DNA from: Deltaproteobacteria bacterium
GTDB lineage: Bacteria > UBA10199 > SBBF01
Assembly (NCBI GenBank): GCA_016207765.1
Contig: JACQOY010000005.1
Coordinates: 1 to 23,002, forward strand
Direction: 5' to 3'
DNA: 23,002 nucleotides
Shown: one piece after another, positions 9,839-17,589 of the stretch
How positions within the stretch are numbered: the first letter of the stretch is position 1
How the letters are laid out: every line of letters begins with the position of its first letter
Notes under the pieces: generated by a model
Database searches by the model: none
Told to the model about the DNA's origin: nothing
Seen by the model: the letters and a program-made list of their open reading frames with translations, nothing else
Translations under genes and position numbers: made by a program

Positions 9839-10438
9839 ATGAGATTGAAATTTCCTTTTATTTTTGGGCTGTTATTTTTCACCTTTCACGGGCTTAAGCC
9901 CTGCTTGGCTCAACCCCCGACAGTTTCACTAAAAATCGCCGATTCCTTTGTAGCCCAAACCTGCGCCATTCCCGTCTGGTCGAATCTGACAGTGGTCTGG
10001 AAGGGGGTAAAAGACAGCCGCGCCGTCGCCACGGTGGGGAAACAGGAAAAAAAAGGGGAAATCATCACCGAAGTCATGGCCGATCCGGCAGTTGAAACCG
10101 CTTTTGACAATGCACTTAAAAAACTTCTTCCCGCCTGCGGGATGAAGCTTACGGAAAAGAAGGACGAGAATCTTCCCACCCTGTCAGTGGCGGTGGAAGA
10201 ATTTTTCGCCGGTGAAGAAAAGAAATTCCTGACCGGAAAGGCCGAAGCCCAAAGCCGCCTTTTGATAACCGCCGAGCGCTCGGGGCAAACCACCCTGACC
10301 ACCGAGATCGGCTTTCAGATCGAATCCAAAAAAGTCCGCCGGAAAAACATCAAACAGTTGGAGGCCACCCTGAATGAACTCTTCGCGGATACCTTGAAAC
10401 AGGTCATCACCTCGCCCTATTTGAGGGATTTGAAATAA
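9839..10438 (+). CDS. Secreted protein of unknown function, YajG-like in appearance
   Basis: A 199-aa protein with a signal peptide: hydrophobic residues 6-18 and likely cleavage after CLA at residue 24. It is therefore probably periplasmic or outer-membrane associated. The mature part has two cysteines (Cys42 and Cys100) that could form a disulfide. It mixes predicted beta strands, such as TLSVAVEEFF and SRLLITAERS, with a C-terminal helix. The pattern of strand, GEEKKFLTGKAEAQ and strand resembles the uncharacterised YajG-type lipoprotein fold, but Cys22 lacks a proper lipobox and the assignment is weak. It is followed 71 nt later by a TolC-family gene and may belong to that export operon. 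The ribosome-binding site is poor. Confidence 0.7.
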   Translation: MRLKFPFIFGLLFFTFHGLKPCLAQPPTVSLKIADSFVAQTCAIPVWSNLTVVWKGVKDSRAVATVGKQEKKGEIITEVMADPAVETAFDNALKKLLPACGMKLTEKKDENLPTLSVAVEEFFAGEEKKFLTGKAEAQSRLLITAERSGQTTLTTEIGFQIESKKVRRKNIKQLEATLNELFADTLKQVITSPYLRDLK

Positions 10439-10509
10439 GGTCTCTTGTGCCGGCCCAATTTTCCATTGTCTTTTCCCCCTCCCCACGCCAAAGTGAGCGC
10501 TTACTTACC

Positions 10510-11805
10510 ATGAAAAGGGCCCTTTTTTTTCTTTTGTTGATTGGGTTTTCTGCGCGGCCGGCGGGTACAGAAACAGGGATGACCCTCCTGGACTGTTTTC
10601 AGGCGGCCCTGAAACAAAGCGAGATGGTGGCAATATCCGACTCCGAAATCCGCGCCGCCCGGGCGCGGTATCAACAGGTCTTGGGAACGCTTCTGCCCCA
10701 TTTGAGTGTCAACGCCTCGGAGCTTTTGCAGGATACGTCGGGAAACGACGGGACCGATTCAAGCGTTGGAAGCACCTTCACCCGTTTTTCCCGGCCGGAG
10801 GTGGCGGTAACGCTCACGCAGAATATTTTTCAGGGGGTCAAGGCGGTCAACGGGCTGAAACTCGCCCGTGCCGACAAGAGCCGGTTTGACTTTTTGCGCC
10901 ACGATGCGGAGCGTCTTTTGTTCGCCGATGTGGCGACGGTTTTTTATTCGATCGCCCAGACAGAACGGGAAATCGCCACAACGCGGGAAATTGTCGGCGT
11001 CCTTCGCCAACGGGTCGGCGAGGTGAAAAAATGGGTCGATCTCGGCAAGGCCCGCCGGAGCGAAATGGCCGCTCAGGAGGCCGAACTGGCCCTTTTGGAA
11101 GCCGAGTTGGAGGCCAAGAAAGGGGACAAGACCATCGCCTATGAGGCGATGGCTTTTTTGACCGGCCTTGACCCCCAGCCCCCCGTCATTGTGAAAAATT
11201 ATCCGACCGGAAAACTGAAATCACTTGACGACTACATCAAATTAGCCACCAGCCGGAGCGACATCGAGGCGGCCAAAAAGGGGATGGCGGCGGCCGAGGG
11301 AAATTTGGGGGTCAAAAAAGGGGATTTGTATCCACAGATCGATCTCGAAGCGAACTACTACCCCTACCGCGTCGGGTTTCAGAAAGAAATCAAGTGGGAC
11401 GCGCTCTTCACGTTGAATCTCCCGATTTTCAATTGGGAGACCTACGGCGCCATTCGCGAGGCGAAATCGGAGAAGAAACAGGCGGAACTGACCGCACAGC
11501 AGACGGAAAGAAAAACGGCTTCCGAAGTAAAGCAGGCTTATGCCGACTATCAGGCGGCACAAAGGGAGCTTAAGCGTTACCGAACAGCCGCACAAAAGGC
11601 CAAAGAGAGCTACTTCCTTCAGATCGAAGACTGGCGGCTGGGGTTGATCGACAATCTGGATGTCCTTCAGACGCAACGCACCTGGCTCTCGGCCCTCCGA
11701 AGCTTTGACGCCGCCGAGATCGCCTCGCGGTTGGCGTGGACGAAACTTCAAATCAGCGCAGGGGTGATCCCGGGGGGGTTGCCCCAAGGGGGTTTGGTTC
11801 CATGA
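10510..11805 (+). CDS. TolC-family outer-membrane efflux protein
   Basis: A 431-aa outer-membrane factor expected to form a trimeric beta-barrel and periplasmic tunnel. The signal peptide begins at ATG 10510 (MKRALFFLLLIGFSARPAG); an upstream in-frame GTG at 10447 would add 21 residues lacking signal character and is rejected. Two OEP repeats are visible. The first has TLLDCFQAALKQSEM, helix-rich text and a long Ala/Glu coiled-coil (REIVGVLRQRVGEVKKWVDL; RRSEMAAQEAELALLEAELE). The second has YPQIDLEANYYPYR, LNLPIFNWE, a second coiled-coil and LGLIDNLDVLQTQRTW. The stop overlaps the RND start by ATGA, so the two are translationally coupled. It works with the RND pump; no adaptor gene is nearby. 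Confidence 0.92.
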   Translation: MKRALFFLLLIGFSARPAGTETGMTLLDCFQAALKQSEMVAISDSEIRAARARYQQVLGTLLPHLSVNASELLQDTSGNDGTDSSVGSTFTRFSRPEVAVTLTQNIFQGVKAVNGLKLARADKSRFDFLRHDAERLLFADVATVFYSIAQTEREIATTREIVGVLRQRVGEVKKWVDLGKARRSEMAAQEAELALLEAELEAKKGDKTIAYEAMAFLTGLDPQPPVIVKNYPTGKLKSLDDYIKLATSRSDIEAAKKGMAAAEGNLGVKKGDLYPQIDLEANYYPYRVGFQKEIKWDALFTLNLPIFNWETYGAIREAKSEKKQAELTAQQTERKTASEVKQAYADYQAAQRELKRYRTAAQKAKESYFLQIEDWRLGLIDNLDVLQTQRTWLSALRSFDAAEIASRLAWTKLQISAGVIPGGLPQGGLVP

Positions 11806-14800
11806 CGACTTTATCCGACATTTCGATCAAGAATTCCGTCTTTGCTTGGATGCTCATGGCCGCGCTCATTCTCTTCGGATGGATCTCATTTGGAAACATG
11901 GGGTTGAGCCAAATGCCCGATGTCGATTTTCCGGTGGTGAATATCGATGTCACCTATGAGGGGGCCGCGCCGGAGATCATGGAGACCGACGTGGTGGATA
12001 TCATCGAGGACGCCGTGATGACGGTGGAGGGAATCCGCTCCATTTCATCTTCCGCCACCCAGGAATCGGCCGACATCACCATCGAGTTCGAGCTTGACCG
12101 CGACATCGACGCCGCCCTTCAGGAGGTGCAGACCAAAATCGCTCAGGCCCAAAGGCGGCTTCCGGAAAATATCGATCCGCCGGTGGTTACCAAAACCAAC
12201 CCGGAAGATCAGCCGATCATGTGGGTGGCCCTTTCCGCGGATCGGCCGCTCCGCGAACTGATTTTTTTCGCGCGCGACCATATCCGTGATCGCCTTCAGA
12301 CTGTCTCGGGGGTGGGGGATGTCTGGCTGGGGGGTTATGTGGAACCGAACCTCCGCGTCTGGCTCGATCCGGCCAAACTGGAAAAATACGAGTTGACCGT
12401 AAAGGATGTCGTCGACGCCATCGAACGCGAACATGTGGAGGTCCCCGCAGGACGGATTGAAACCGCCGTCACCGAACTGAATCTCCGCTCGCTCGGCGAG
12501 GCGGCCACGCCGGAAGATTTTGCCGGAATCCGGATCGACCGGCGCGGGGGACGCCCGATCTATACCCCCCTCTATCTCGGGGACATCGCAAAAATCGAGC
12601 TGGGGCTTGCCGATATCCGCCGGATCAGCCGTTCCAACGGCGTTCCCGCCATCGGCCTCGGCATCCGCAAACAGCGCGGCTCCAACGCCGTGGCGGTGGC
12701 GCGCGGGGTCAAGGAACGTCTTGTCGAAATCAAAAAAACGCTTCCCGAAGGCTACGACGTCAACATCAACTTCGATAGCACCAAATTTATCGAAGACACC
12801 ACCGACGAAATGTCCTTCACGCTTCTGCTTTCGGCCCTCTTGACCGCGGTGGTCTGTCTTTTTTTCCTGGCCTCGTGGGGTTCCACCTTCAACGTCCTTC
12901 TGGCCATTCCCACTTCCATTGTCGGCTCCTTTCTTTTTCTCTATTTTTTCGGCTTCACGCTCAACACCTTCACCCTTTTGGGGTTGATCCTGGCCATCGG
13001 CATTGTGGTGGATGACGCCATCATGGTTTTGGAAAACATCGTCCGGCACAAGGAGATGGGAAAAGACCCGGTTACCGCCTCCCGCGACGGCGCGCGGGAA
13101 ATCACCTCGGCGGCCACCGCCACCACCCTGGCGGTCATCGCCATTTTCATACCGGTAATTTTCATGAGCGGAGTCATCGGAAAATTCTTTTTCCAGGTCG
13201 GCATCACCATGTCGGTGGCGGTCGGGCTTTCTCTCGTTGAGGCGTTGACGCTGACACCGATGCGCGCCTCGCGCTTTCTGACATCGGGCCATCGCGAGGG
13301 AAAATTTGAAAAATTGGTGGGAACCCTGTTTGGGGAACTCAACCGCGCCTATGCCCGGTGGCTTGAGTGGGGGTTAAGCCACCGCTGGACTGTAGTGACG
13401 GCGGCACTGGCCTTTTTTGTCGTTTCATTCGCCTGTCTTCCCTTCATCAAAAAGGAATTCATTCCCGCCCAGGATCAGAGTTCCTTTCTTATCCGGGTGC
13501 AGACCCCTCTCGGTTCGTCGCTGGAATATACCGACGAAAAATTCATGGAGATTGAAAAAATCCTGTCGTCCCGGCCTGAAATCAGGCGTTATTACGCGGC
13601 CATCGGCGGGTTCGGCGGCGGTGATGTGAATACCGGCATGATTTTTGTCAGCCTGAATGAGCCGGGCGAACGTCCGGTGGCCCCGCCGTTCAAAAAACGG
13701 CCATCCCAGGCCGATATGATGACATTGTTGCGCACCGAGATTGCCAAAATTCCCGATGTTCGCCCGACGGTCCAGGATTTGTCGATGCGCGGTTTTAGCG
13801 CCCAGCGCGGTTTTCCGGTGGAATTCACCATCCGCGGCCCCGACTGGCATAAACTCACCGGGTTTTCTCAGGCGCTTCTCAAAAAAATGGAGAATAATCC
13901 CCATTTCACCGATGCCGACACCGACTATCAGCACGGCCAACCCGAGATTCAAATCACCCCAATCCGCTCCGCCGCCAACGCCCGGAAGGTCTCCATCGAG
14001 GACATCGGCCAGACCATCGGCGCCGCCATGGGGGGGGTTCGTGCGGGAAAATTCACCGAGGCGGGCCACCGAAGCGACATCCGCGTCCGCCTCACGGAAG
14101 GATCTCGGCAGACAACGGATGATATCGGGAGACTGATGGTGAGAAACCAGGGGGGCGAACTGATCCGGCTGTCCGATTTGGTGGAACTCAAGGAACAAAA
14201 GACCCTAAAGGACATCACCCGCAAGGACCGCGAGCGCGCCATCGGCCTTTATGCCAATGTGGCCTCCGGCGGGTCGCAGGCCAAGGCAATCAAAGAGGCT
14301 GAGCGTCTGGCCAAAGAAATCCTTCCGGCGGAGTATCGCATTGTCTTGTCCGGAACGGCTCAGACTTTTCAGGAATCATTTTCGTCCCTGACCTTCGCGA
14401 TTTATCTGGGAGTGATCGTCGCCTACATGGTGCTGGGCACGCAGTACAACAGCTTTCTCCACCCCATCACGGTCCTGCTCGCCCTCCCTTTTTCCCTTTC
14501 GGGCGCCTGGATCGCCCTGCTTGTGACGAATAAGTCGCTCAACATTTTCAGCTTCATCGGCCTGATTTTGCTGATGGGAATCGTCAAAAAGAATTCCATC
14601 ATGCTGGTCGATTTCGCCAATCGCCGCCGCCGCGAAGGAATGAAACTCCGCGAGGCCCTGATGATCGCCTGCCCCCAGCGTCTCCGTCCCATATTAATGA
14701 CCAGTTTTGCCACCTTGGCCGCCGCCATCCCGCCGGCATTGGCCCTGGGCCCCGGCTCGGAAACCCGCGTGCCGATGGCGACAGTGGTGATAGGGGGAGT

Positions 14801-14900
14801 GATTGTGTCGACCTTCCTCACACTGTTTGTGGTCCCGTGCGCGTATAGCCTGATGGCAAGGTTTGAAAGGAGGCAGACGGAGCAAACGGGAAACGGGTAA
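11802..14900 (+). CDS. RND efflux pump inner-membrane subunit, HAE-1 type
   Basis: A 1032-aa proton-driven exporter of the AcrB/MexB class. It has the expected architecture: TM1 (residues about 12-30), a large periplasmic loop, TM2-6 (about 335-490), a second periplasmic loop, and TM8-12. The proton-relay acids Asp404 and Asp405 (GIVVDDAIMVLEN) and Lys930 (GIVKKNSIMLVDFANRR) are present. Porter-domain signatures such as SGVGDVWLGG and GPGSETRVPMA near the end are visible. The ATG at 11802 overlaps the tolC-type stop (ATGA) and aligns with the family N-terminus (SIKNSVFAWML), so the longer frame from 11736 is rejected. Substrate (drug, lipid or other) cannot be told. No membrane fusion protein gene is in the operon. 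Confidence 0.95.
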   Translation: MTTLSDISIKNSVFAWMLMAALILFGWISFGNMGLSQMPDVDFPVVNIDVTYEGAAPEIMETDVVDIIEDAVMTVEGIRSISSSATQESADITIEFELDRDIDAALQEVQTKIAQAQRRLPENIDPPVVTKTNPEDQPIMWVALSADRPLRELIFFARDHIRDRLQTVSGVGDVWLGGYVEPNLRVWLDPAKLEKYELTVKDVVDAIEREHVEVPAGRIETAVTELNLRSLGEAATPEDFAGIRIDRRGGRPIYTPLYLGDIAKIELGLADIRRISRSNGVPAIGLGIRKQRGSNAVAVARGVKERLVEIKKTLPEGYDVNINFDSTKFIEDTTDEMSFTLLLSALLTAVVCLFFLASWGSTFNVLLAIPTSIVGSFLFLYFFGFTLNTFTLLGLILAIGIVVDDAIMVLENIVRHKEMGKDPVTASRDGAREITSAATATTLAVIAIFIPVIFMSGVIGKFFFQVGITMSVAVGLSLVEALTLTPMRASRFLTSGHREGKFEKLVGTLFGELNRAYARWLEWGLSHRWTVVTAALAFFVVSFACLPFIKKEFIPAQDQSSFLIRVQTPLGSSLEYTDEKFMEIEKILSSRPEIRRYYAAIGGFGGGDVNTGMIFVSLNEPGERPVAPPFKKRPSQADMMTLLRTEIAKIPDVRPTVQDLSMRGFSAQRGFPVEFTIRGPDWHKLTGFSQALLKKMENNPHFTDADTDYQHGQPEIQITPIRSAANARKVSIEDIGQTIGAAMGGVRAGKFTEAGHRSDIRVRLTEGSRQTTDDIGRLMVRNQGGELIRLSDLVELKEQKTLKDITRKDRERAIGLYANVASGGSQAKAIKEAERLAKEILPAEYRIVLSGTAQTFQESFSSLTFAIYLGVIVAYMVLGTQYNSFLHPITVLLALPFSLSGAWIALLVTNKSLNIFSFIGLILLMGIVKKNSIMLVDFANRRRREGMKLREALMIACPQRLRPILMTSFATLAAAIPPALALGPGSETRVPMATVVIGGVIVSTFLTLFVVPCAYSLMARFERRQTEQTGNG

Positions 14901-14930
14901 ATGATGACATTCCCCATGGGGGCAACTCGT

Positions 14931-15644
14931 TTACTTTTTCTTTTTATGGTCTTCGGAGAGGCGGAGGTAAATCTTTACCAACTGATGGTTTGGCTGTTTT
15001 TTGGCGATTTTTTCCCAGGTCAGGCGGGCCTCTTTCTTGCGCCCCATGCTGTAGAGGGTAATGCCCAGCTGGATATGCGCCTCGGCATAGTCCGCTTTTT
15101 CCCGCACAATGCGTTGTAACTCCTTGAGGGCCTGCTCTTTTTTTCCTTCCTCGCGCAGAGCAACAGCCAGTTTCGCGCGGATGTCGTGAAAATTGGGGCA
15201 GAGATCGAGCGCCTTGCCGAACTCCAACGCCGCCCGCGCCGGCAGGCCCAGGCCACGGTAGATTTCCCCCACTTCGGCATGCTTGTTCGCCAGCTTTCCC
15301 TTGATGAACGGATCGATGTCATTGCCTGATTTGTGCGCCTCTTTTTTGGAGCGGTCGAGGAGTTTTTTGGAAAGCTTGTACTCCCCCATGTCGTTGTAGA
15401 GGACGCTCAAATTGAGCATCGCTTCGGTGTAACGGGGGTTTAGTTTAAGCGCTTTTTCGAAGGAGGAAATGGCGTCTTCAAACCGGCCGGTCTGGTGGTA
15501 AATGACCCCAAGCATGTTGTAGACATCGGCGAATTCATGCTTTGAGCCGACAATGCGGAGGAGAATTCCTTCGGCGCGGCGATAAGCCTGGTTCTTGAAG
15601 AACTCTTTGCCCTGTTCAAACCAATAACGAATGTCCGGTTCCAT
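14931..15644 (-). CDS. Cytoplasmic TPR-repeat protein
   Basis: A 237-aa all-helical protein without signal peptide, built of about six tetratricopeptide repeats. Clear copies are at about residues 5-38, 39-73 (YNMLGVIYHQTGRFEDAISS), 74-107, 122-155 (GEIYRGLGLPARAALEFGKA), 156-190 (AKLAVALREEGKKEQALKEL) and 191-224 (IQLGITLYSMGRKKEARLTW). TPR arrays mediate protein-protein contacts; the partner is unknown. It begins 15 nt after the bamD stop, so both are probably on one mRNA, which suggests a role linked to envelope biogenesis, though that is only context. It ends with a KKKK tail and converges on the RND gene with a 30-nt gap. Confidence 0.88.
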   Translation of the reverse strand: MEPDIRYWFEQGKEFFKNQAYRRAEGILLRIVGSKHEFADVYNMLGVIYHQTGRFEDAISSFEKALKLNPRYTEAMLNLSVLYNDMGEYKLSKKLLDRSKKEAHKSGNDIDPFIKGKLANKHAEVGEIYRGLGLPARAALEFGKALDLCPNFHDIRAKLAVALREEGKKEQALKELQRIVREKADYAEAHIQLGITLYSMGRKKEARLTWEKIAKKQPNHQLVKIYLRLSEDHKKKK

Positions 15645-15659
15645 ATACTTGGGGCCCTT

Positions 15660-16421
15660 TTATACTCCCTTTATCTTCCCTTTTGCCTTCTTCAGCCACG
15701 GGCTTTCTGGATACCTCTGCTCAAAAGCCGAAACCACCTGCCGGGCCTTGTCCATTTCGTTGGTTTTAACACAGGACAGGGTCAGGTAGTAAAAACTTTT
15801 TTCGTCGAGCCCCGATTTGGGATATTCGTCGATGATGGTGACAAATCGCGGGATCGACGCCTTGTATTCGCCGTATTTGTAGTAAAAGCGGGCGACGTAA
15901 AAATGCCGTCGGGCCTGTTTGGATCGGGCCTCGGCATATTTTTGCTCCGCAAGCTTGGCGTAGGGGGAGCCGGGAAAATATTTCGGCACAATGGCGAAAC
16001 TTTGAACGGCCGACTGGAGATATTGCTGATCCCGGTCGATGGCTTTGGGAGTGTCCTCCAGATAGGCCAAGCCGGTTTTGTAATAGGCATAATCGGCCTT
16101 TGGGTGCGACGGGTAGCGTTCGAGAAACTGTTTGTATGTTTCAGCGGCCAGCAGATACTCCTTTTGGCGGAAATAGCTGTCGCCGATGAGCAGATCGGCG
16201 TCGGCCGCCCGGCTGTCGGCGCGGTGGCGGCTCTTGTAGATTTCAAGGCACTCAACCGCCTCTTCATACTTCTTTTTTGCCGAAAGCTTTAGGCAATAGT
16301 TGAGTTCGGCGTCGGCATCGGCGGTCGGGGGCCTTAAAGAGCCCCCGCCGCAGGCTGGACAGACAAGGGCCAGTCCCGCGAGAATAAAAAGAAGGCTGAA
16401 AGAGTAGGGAATTGATCTCAT
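15660..16421 (-). CDS. bamD: Outer-membrane assembly lipoprotein BamD
   Basis: An essential lipoprotein partner of BamA in outer-membrane protein insertion; 253 aa, normal for the family. The signal peptide ends at CPACGGG with Cys24 the likely lipidated residue, though the -3 position (Cys) is not canonical. BamD/YfiO signatures are FLERYPSHPKADYAYYKTGL (about 98-117), IDRDQQYLQSAVQSF, RHFYVARFYYKYGEYKASI and FEQRYPESPW. These are TPR-like helical repeats. The ATG at 16421 lies only six bases after the 3' end of tRNA-Pro on the same strand, leaving no room for a Shine-Dalgarno. No alternative start exists that keeps the signal peptide. The TPR gene follows by 15 nt. Confidence 0.93.
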   Translation of the reverse strand: MRSIPYSFSLLFILAGLALVCPACGGGSLRPPTADADAELNYCLKLSAKKKYEEAVECLEIYKSRHRADSRAADADLLIGDSYFRQKEYLLAAETYKQFLERYPSHPKADYAYYKTGLAYLEDTPKAIDRDQQYLQSAVQSFAIVPKYFPGSPYAKLAEQKYAEARSKQARRHFYVARFYYKYGEYKASIPRFVTIIDEYPKSGLDEKSFYYLTLSCVKTNEMDKARQVVSAFEQRYPESPWLKKAKGKIKGV

Positions 16422-16427
16422 TTGCTG

Positions 16428-16502
16428 TCGGGATGACTGGATTTGAACCAGCGACCTTTCGGTCCCGAACCGAACGCTCTAGCCAGGCTGAGCTACATCC
16501 CG
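16428..16502 (-). tRNA. tRNA-Pro (anticodon CGG)
   Basis: On the minus strand a complete cloverleaf can be drawn. It has a 7-bp acceptor stem (CGGGATG with CATCCCG, discriminator A), D-stem GCTC/GAGC, anticodon stem TTCGG/CCGAA with loop TTCGGGA (anticodon CGG, reads CCG), and T-arm GCTGG-TTCAAAT-CCAGT. The length is 75 nt. CCA is not encoded; the next bases are CAG. It lies immediately upstream of bamD. Confidence 0.96.
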
Positions 16503-16532
16503 TAAAAAAACCGACAGAAGCCCGGCTGGTGG

Positions 16533-16560
16533 ATTATCCCATCTCTTCGGCTTCCGTCAA
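16533..16560 (-). promoter_or_regulatory. Sigma-70 promoter of tRNA-Pro and probably bamD
   Basis: On the minus strand, TTGACG and GATAAT are separated by 16 bases. Transcription would start near 16526, about 24 nt before the mature tRNA 5' end. It is the only evident promoter for the tRNA-bamD-TPR row. Confidence 0.7.
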
Positions 16561-16592
16561 TCGTTTAAAAAAACCACATTACATCCTCCCGC

Positions 16593-16620
16593 TTGACATT
16601 TTTGGCGCGAAAACTAAAAT
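16593..16620 (+). promoter_or_regulatory. Sigma-70 promoter of the Gld-like ABC operon
   Basis: A perfect TTGACA -35 and TAAAAT -10 lie 16 bases apart. The predicted start site, 6-9 bases after the -10, falls at about 16626-16629, one to four bases before the ATG at 16630. This implies a leaderless or near-leaderless mRNA. Confidence 0.7.
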
Positions 16621-16629
16621 TCTGCCAGC

Positions 16630-17556
16630 ATGATTTCCGTCGACAACGTCACGAAATTCTTCGGGCAGGTCTTGGCCTTAAACGGCGTTTCGTTTGAAAT
16701 GCAAAAGGGGGAGGTGGTCGGTTTTTTGGGCCCCAACGGCGCGGGCAAAACCACCACCATGAGAATCCTCACCGGCTACCTCCCGGCCACCTCGGGAACC
16801 TGCCAGGTCGCCGATTTCGATATAGCGAGGCAAAGCCTTGAGGCCCGACGGAAGATCGGCTACCTGCCGGAATCGGCCGCCCTCTACGGCGACATGGAGC
16901 CGATTGAATATCTCTCCTACCTTGGGGCCCTGCGGCACATCGAGAAATCGGTTATCACCCGACGCATCAAGGAGGTGGTCAAAACCTGCGGCCTTGACAA
17001 GGCTTTGGGGCGAAAAATCGCCACCCTCTCCAAAGGGTACCGCCAAAGGGTGGGGTTGGCCCAAGCCCTTCTGCACGACCCCGAAATCCTCATTCTGGAT
17101 GAACCGACGGTGGGCCTGGACCCGAATCAGATCGCGGAAATCCGGCAATTGATCCAGGAAATCGGCAAACAAAAAACCGTTCTTCTTTCCACCCACATCC
17201 TGCCGGAGGTGGAGCAGACCTGCAAACGGGTCATCATCATTTCCGAAGGGAAGATCGTCGGGCAGGGAAGCCCGCAGGAGTTGATTCATCAAACGCGCGG
17301 GGCCTCGGTTTATCATGTAAAAATCCGCGCCGACCGGGCCGAGATTGAAAAGGAGGTCCGATCGTTTCCCCATTTTCGATCGGTCGACTTCGGTGCTTCA
17401 CAAAACGGGGTTGCCCATGTCCGGTTGAGCTTTGAGTCGAAAAACGATTTGAGCGAAGAGATCTTCAAACTGGTTGTCGCCAAAAAATGGGGCCTGACCG
17501 AACTGCGCCGCGAAGAGGTAACGCTGGAAGAGGTGTTTAAAAAATTAACGCAGTAG
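16630..17556 (+). CDS. ABC transporter ATP-binding protein, GldA-like
   Basis: A 308-aa cytoplasmic ATPase that would power the ABC-2 permease encoded next. Motifs are Walker A GPNGAGKT (34-41), GYLPE in the Q-loop position (78-82, usual for this branch), signature LSKGYRQR (133-140), Walker B ILILDEPT (153-160) and switch His189 (STHILPEVEQ). A C-terminal extension of about 90 residues follows and ends LRREEVTLEEVFKKLTQ, as in GldA/NatA-like proteins. The start MISVDNVTKFFG is the family start; no Shine-Dalgarno precedes it and the promoter is almost adjacent. The stop codon TAG lies inside a 28-bp palindromic repeat. It heads a four-gene cluster of ATPase, permease, GldG-like and DUF4340 proteins. 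Confidence 0.93.
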   Translation: MISVDNVTKFFGQVLALNGVSFEMQKGEVVGFLGPNGAGKTTTMRILTGYLPATSGTCQVADFDIARQSLEARRKIGYLPESAALYGDMEPIEYLSYLGALRHIEKSVITRRIKEVVKTCGLDKALGRKIATLSKGYRQRVGLAQALLHDPEILILDEPTVGLDPNQIAEIRQLIQEIGKQKTVLLSTHILPEVEQTCKRVIIISEGKIVGQGSPQELIHQTRGASVYHVKIRADRAEIEKEVRSFPHFRSVDFGASQNGVAHVRLSFESKNDLSEEIFKLVVAKKWGLTELRREEVTLEEVFKKLTQ

Positions 17557-17580
17557 GGGCGCACGGCTGTGCGCCCTTAC
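17553..17580. repeat. 28-bp palindromic repeat at the ATPase/permease junction
   Basis: GTAGGGGCGCAC and GTGCGCCCTTAC arms (one G-T wobble) enclose GGCT. It has the same design and length as the palindrome at 6220-6247. The first TAG of the repeat is the stop codon of the GldA-like gene, and the repeat fills most of the spacer before the permease ATG at 17590. Confidence 0.8.
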
Positions 17581-17589
17581 ACGGAAACG

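Noticed and set aside
10447..10509. A longer start (GTG) for the TolC-family protein
   Set aside because: The added residues are not hydrophobic in signal-peptide style, and the ATG at 10510 begins a clean signal peptide.
12045..13292. A long minus-strand open frame (415 codons) antisense to the RND pump
   Set aside because: Its translation is rich in Gly, Arg, Asp and His with no recognisable domain, and it mirrors the third-codon-position bias of the RND gene; it is a shadow frame.
16412..16633. A plus-strand 73-codon frame across the tRNA and divergent promoters
   Set aside because: It covers the tRNA-Pro gene in antisense and both promoters. Its translated start resembles text often mis-called over tRNAs.
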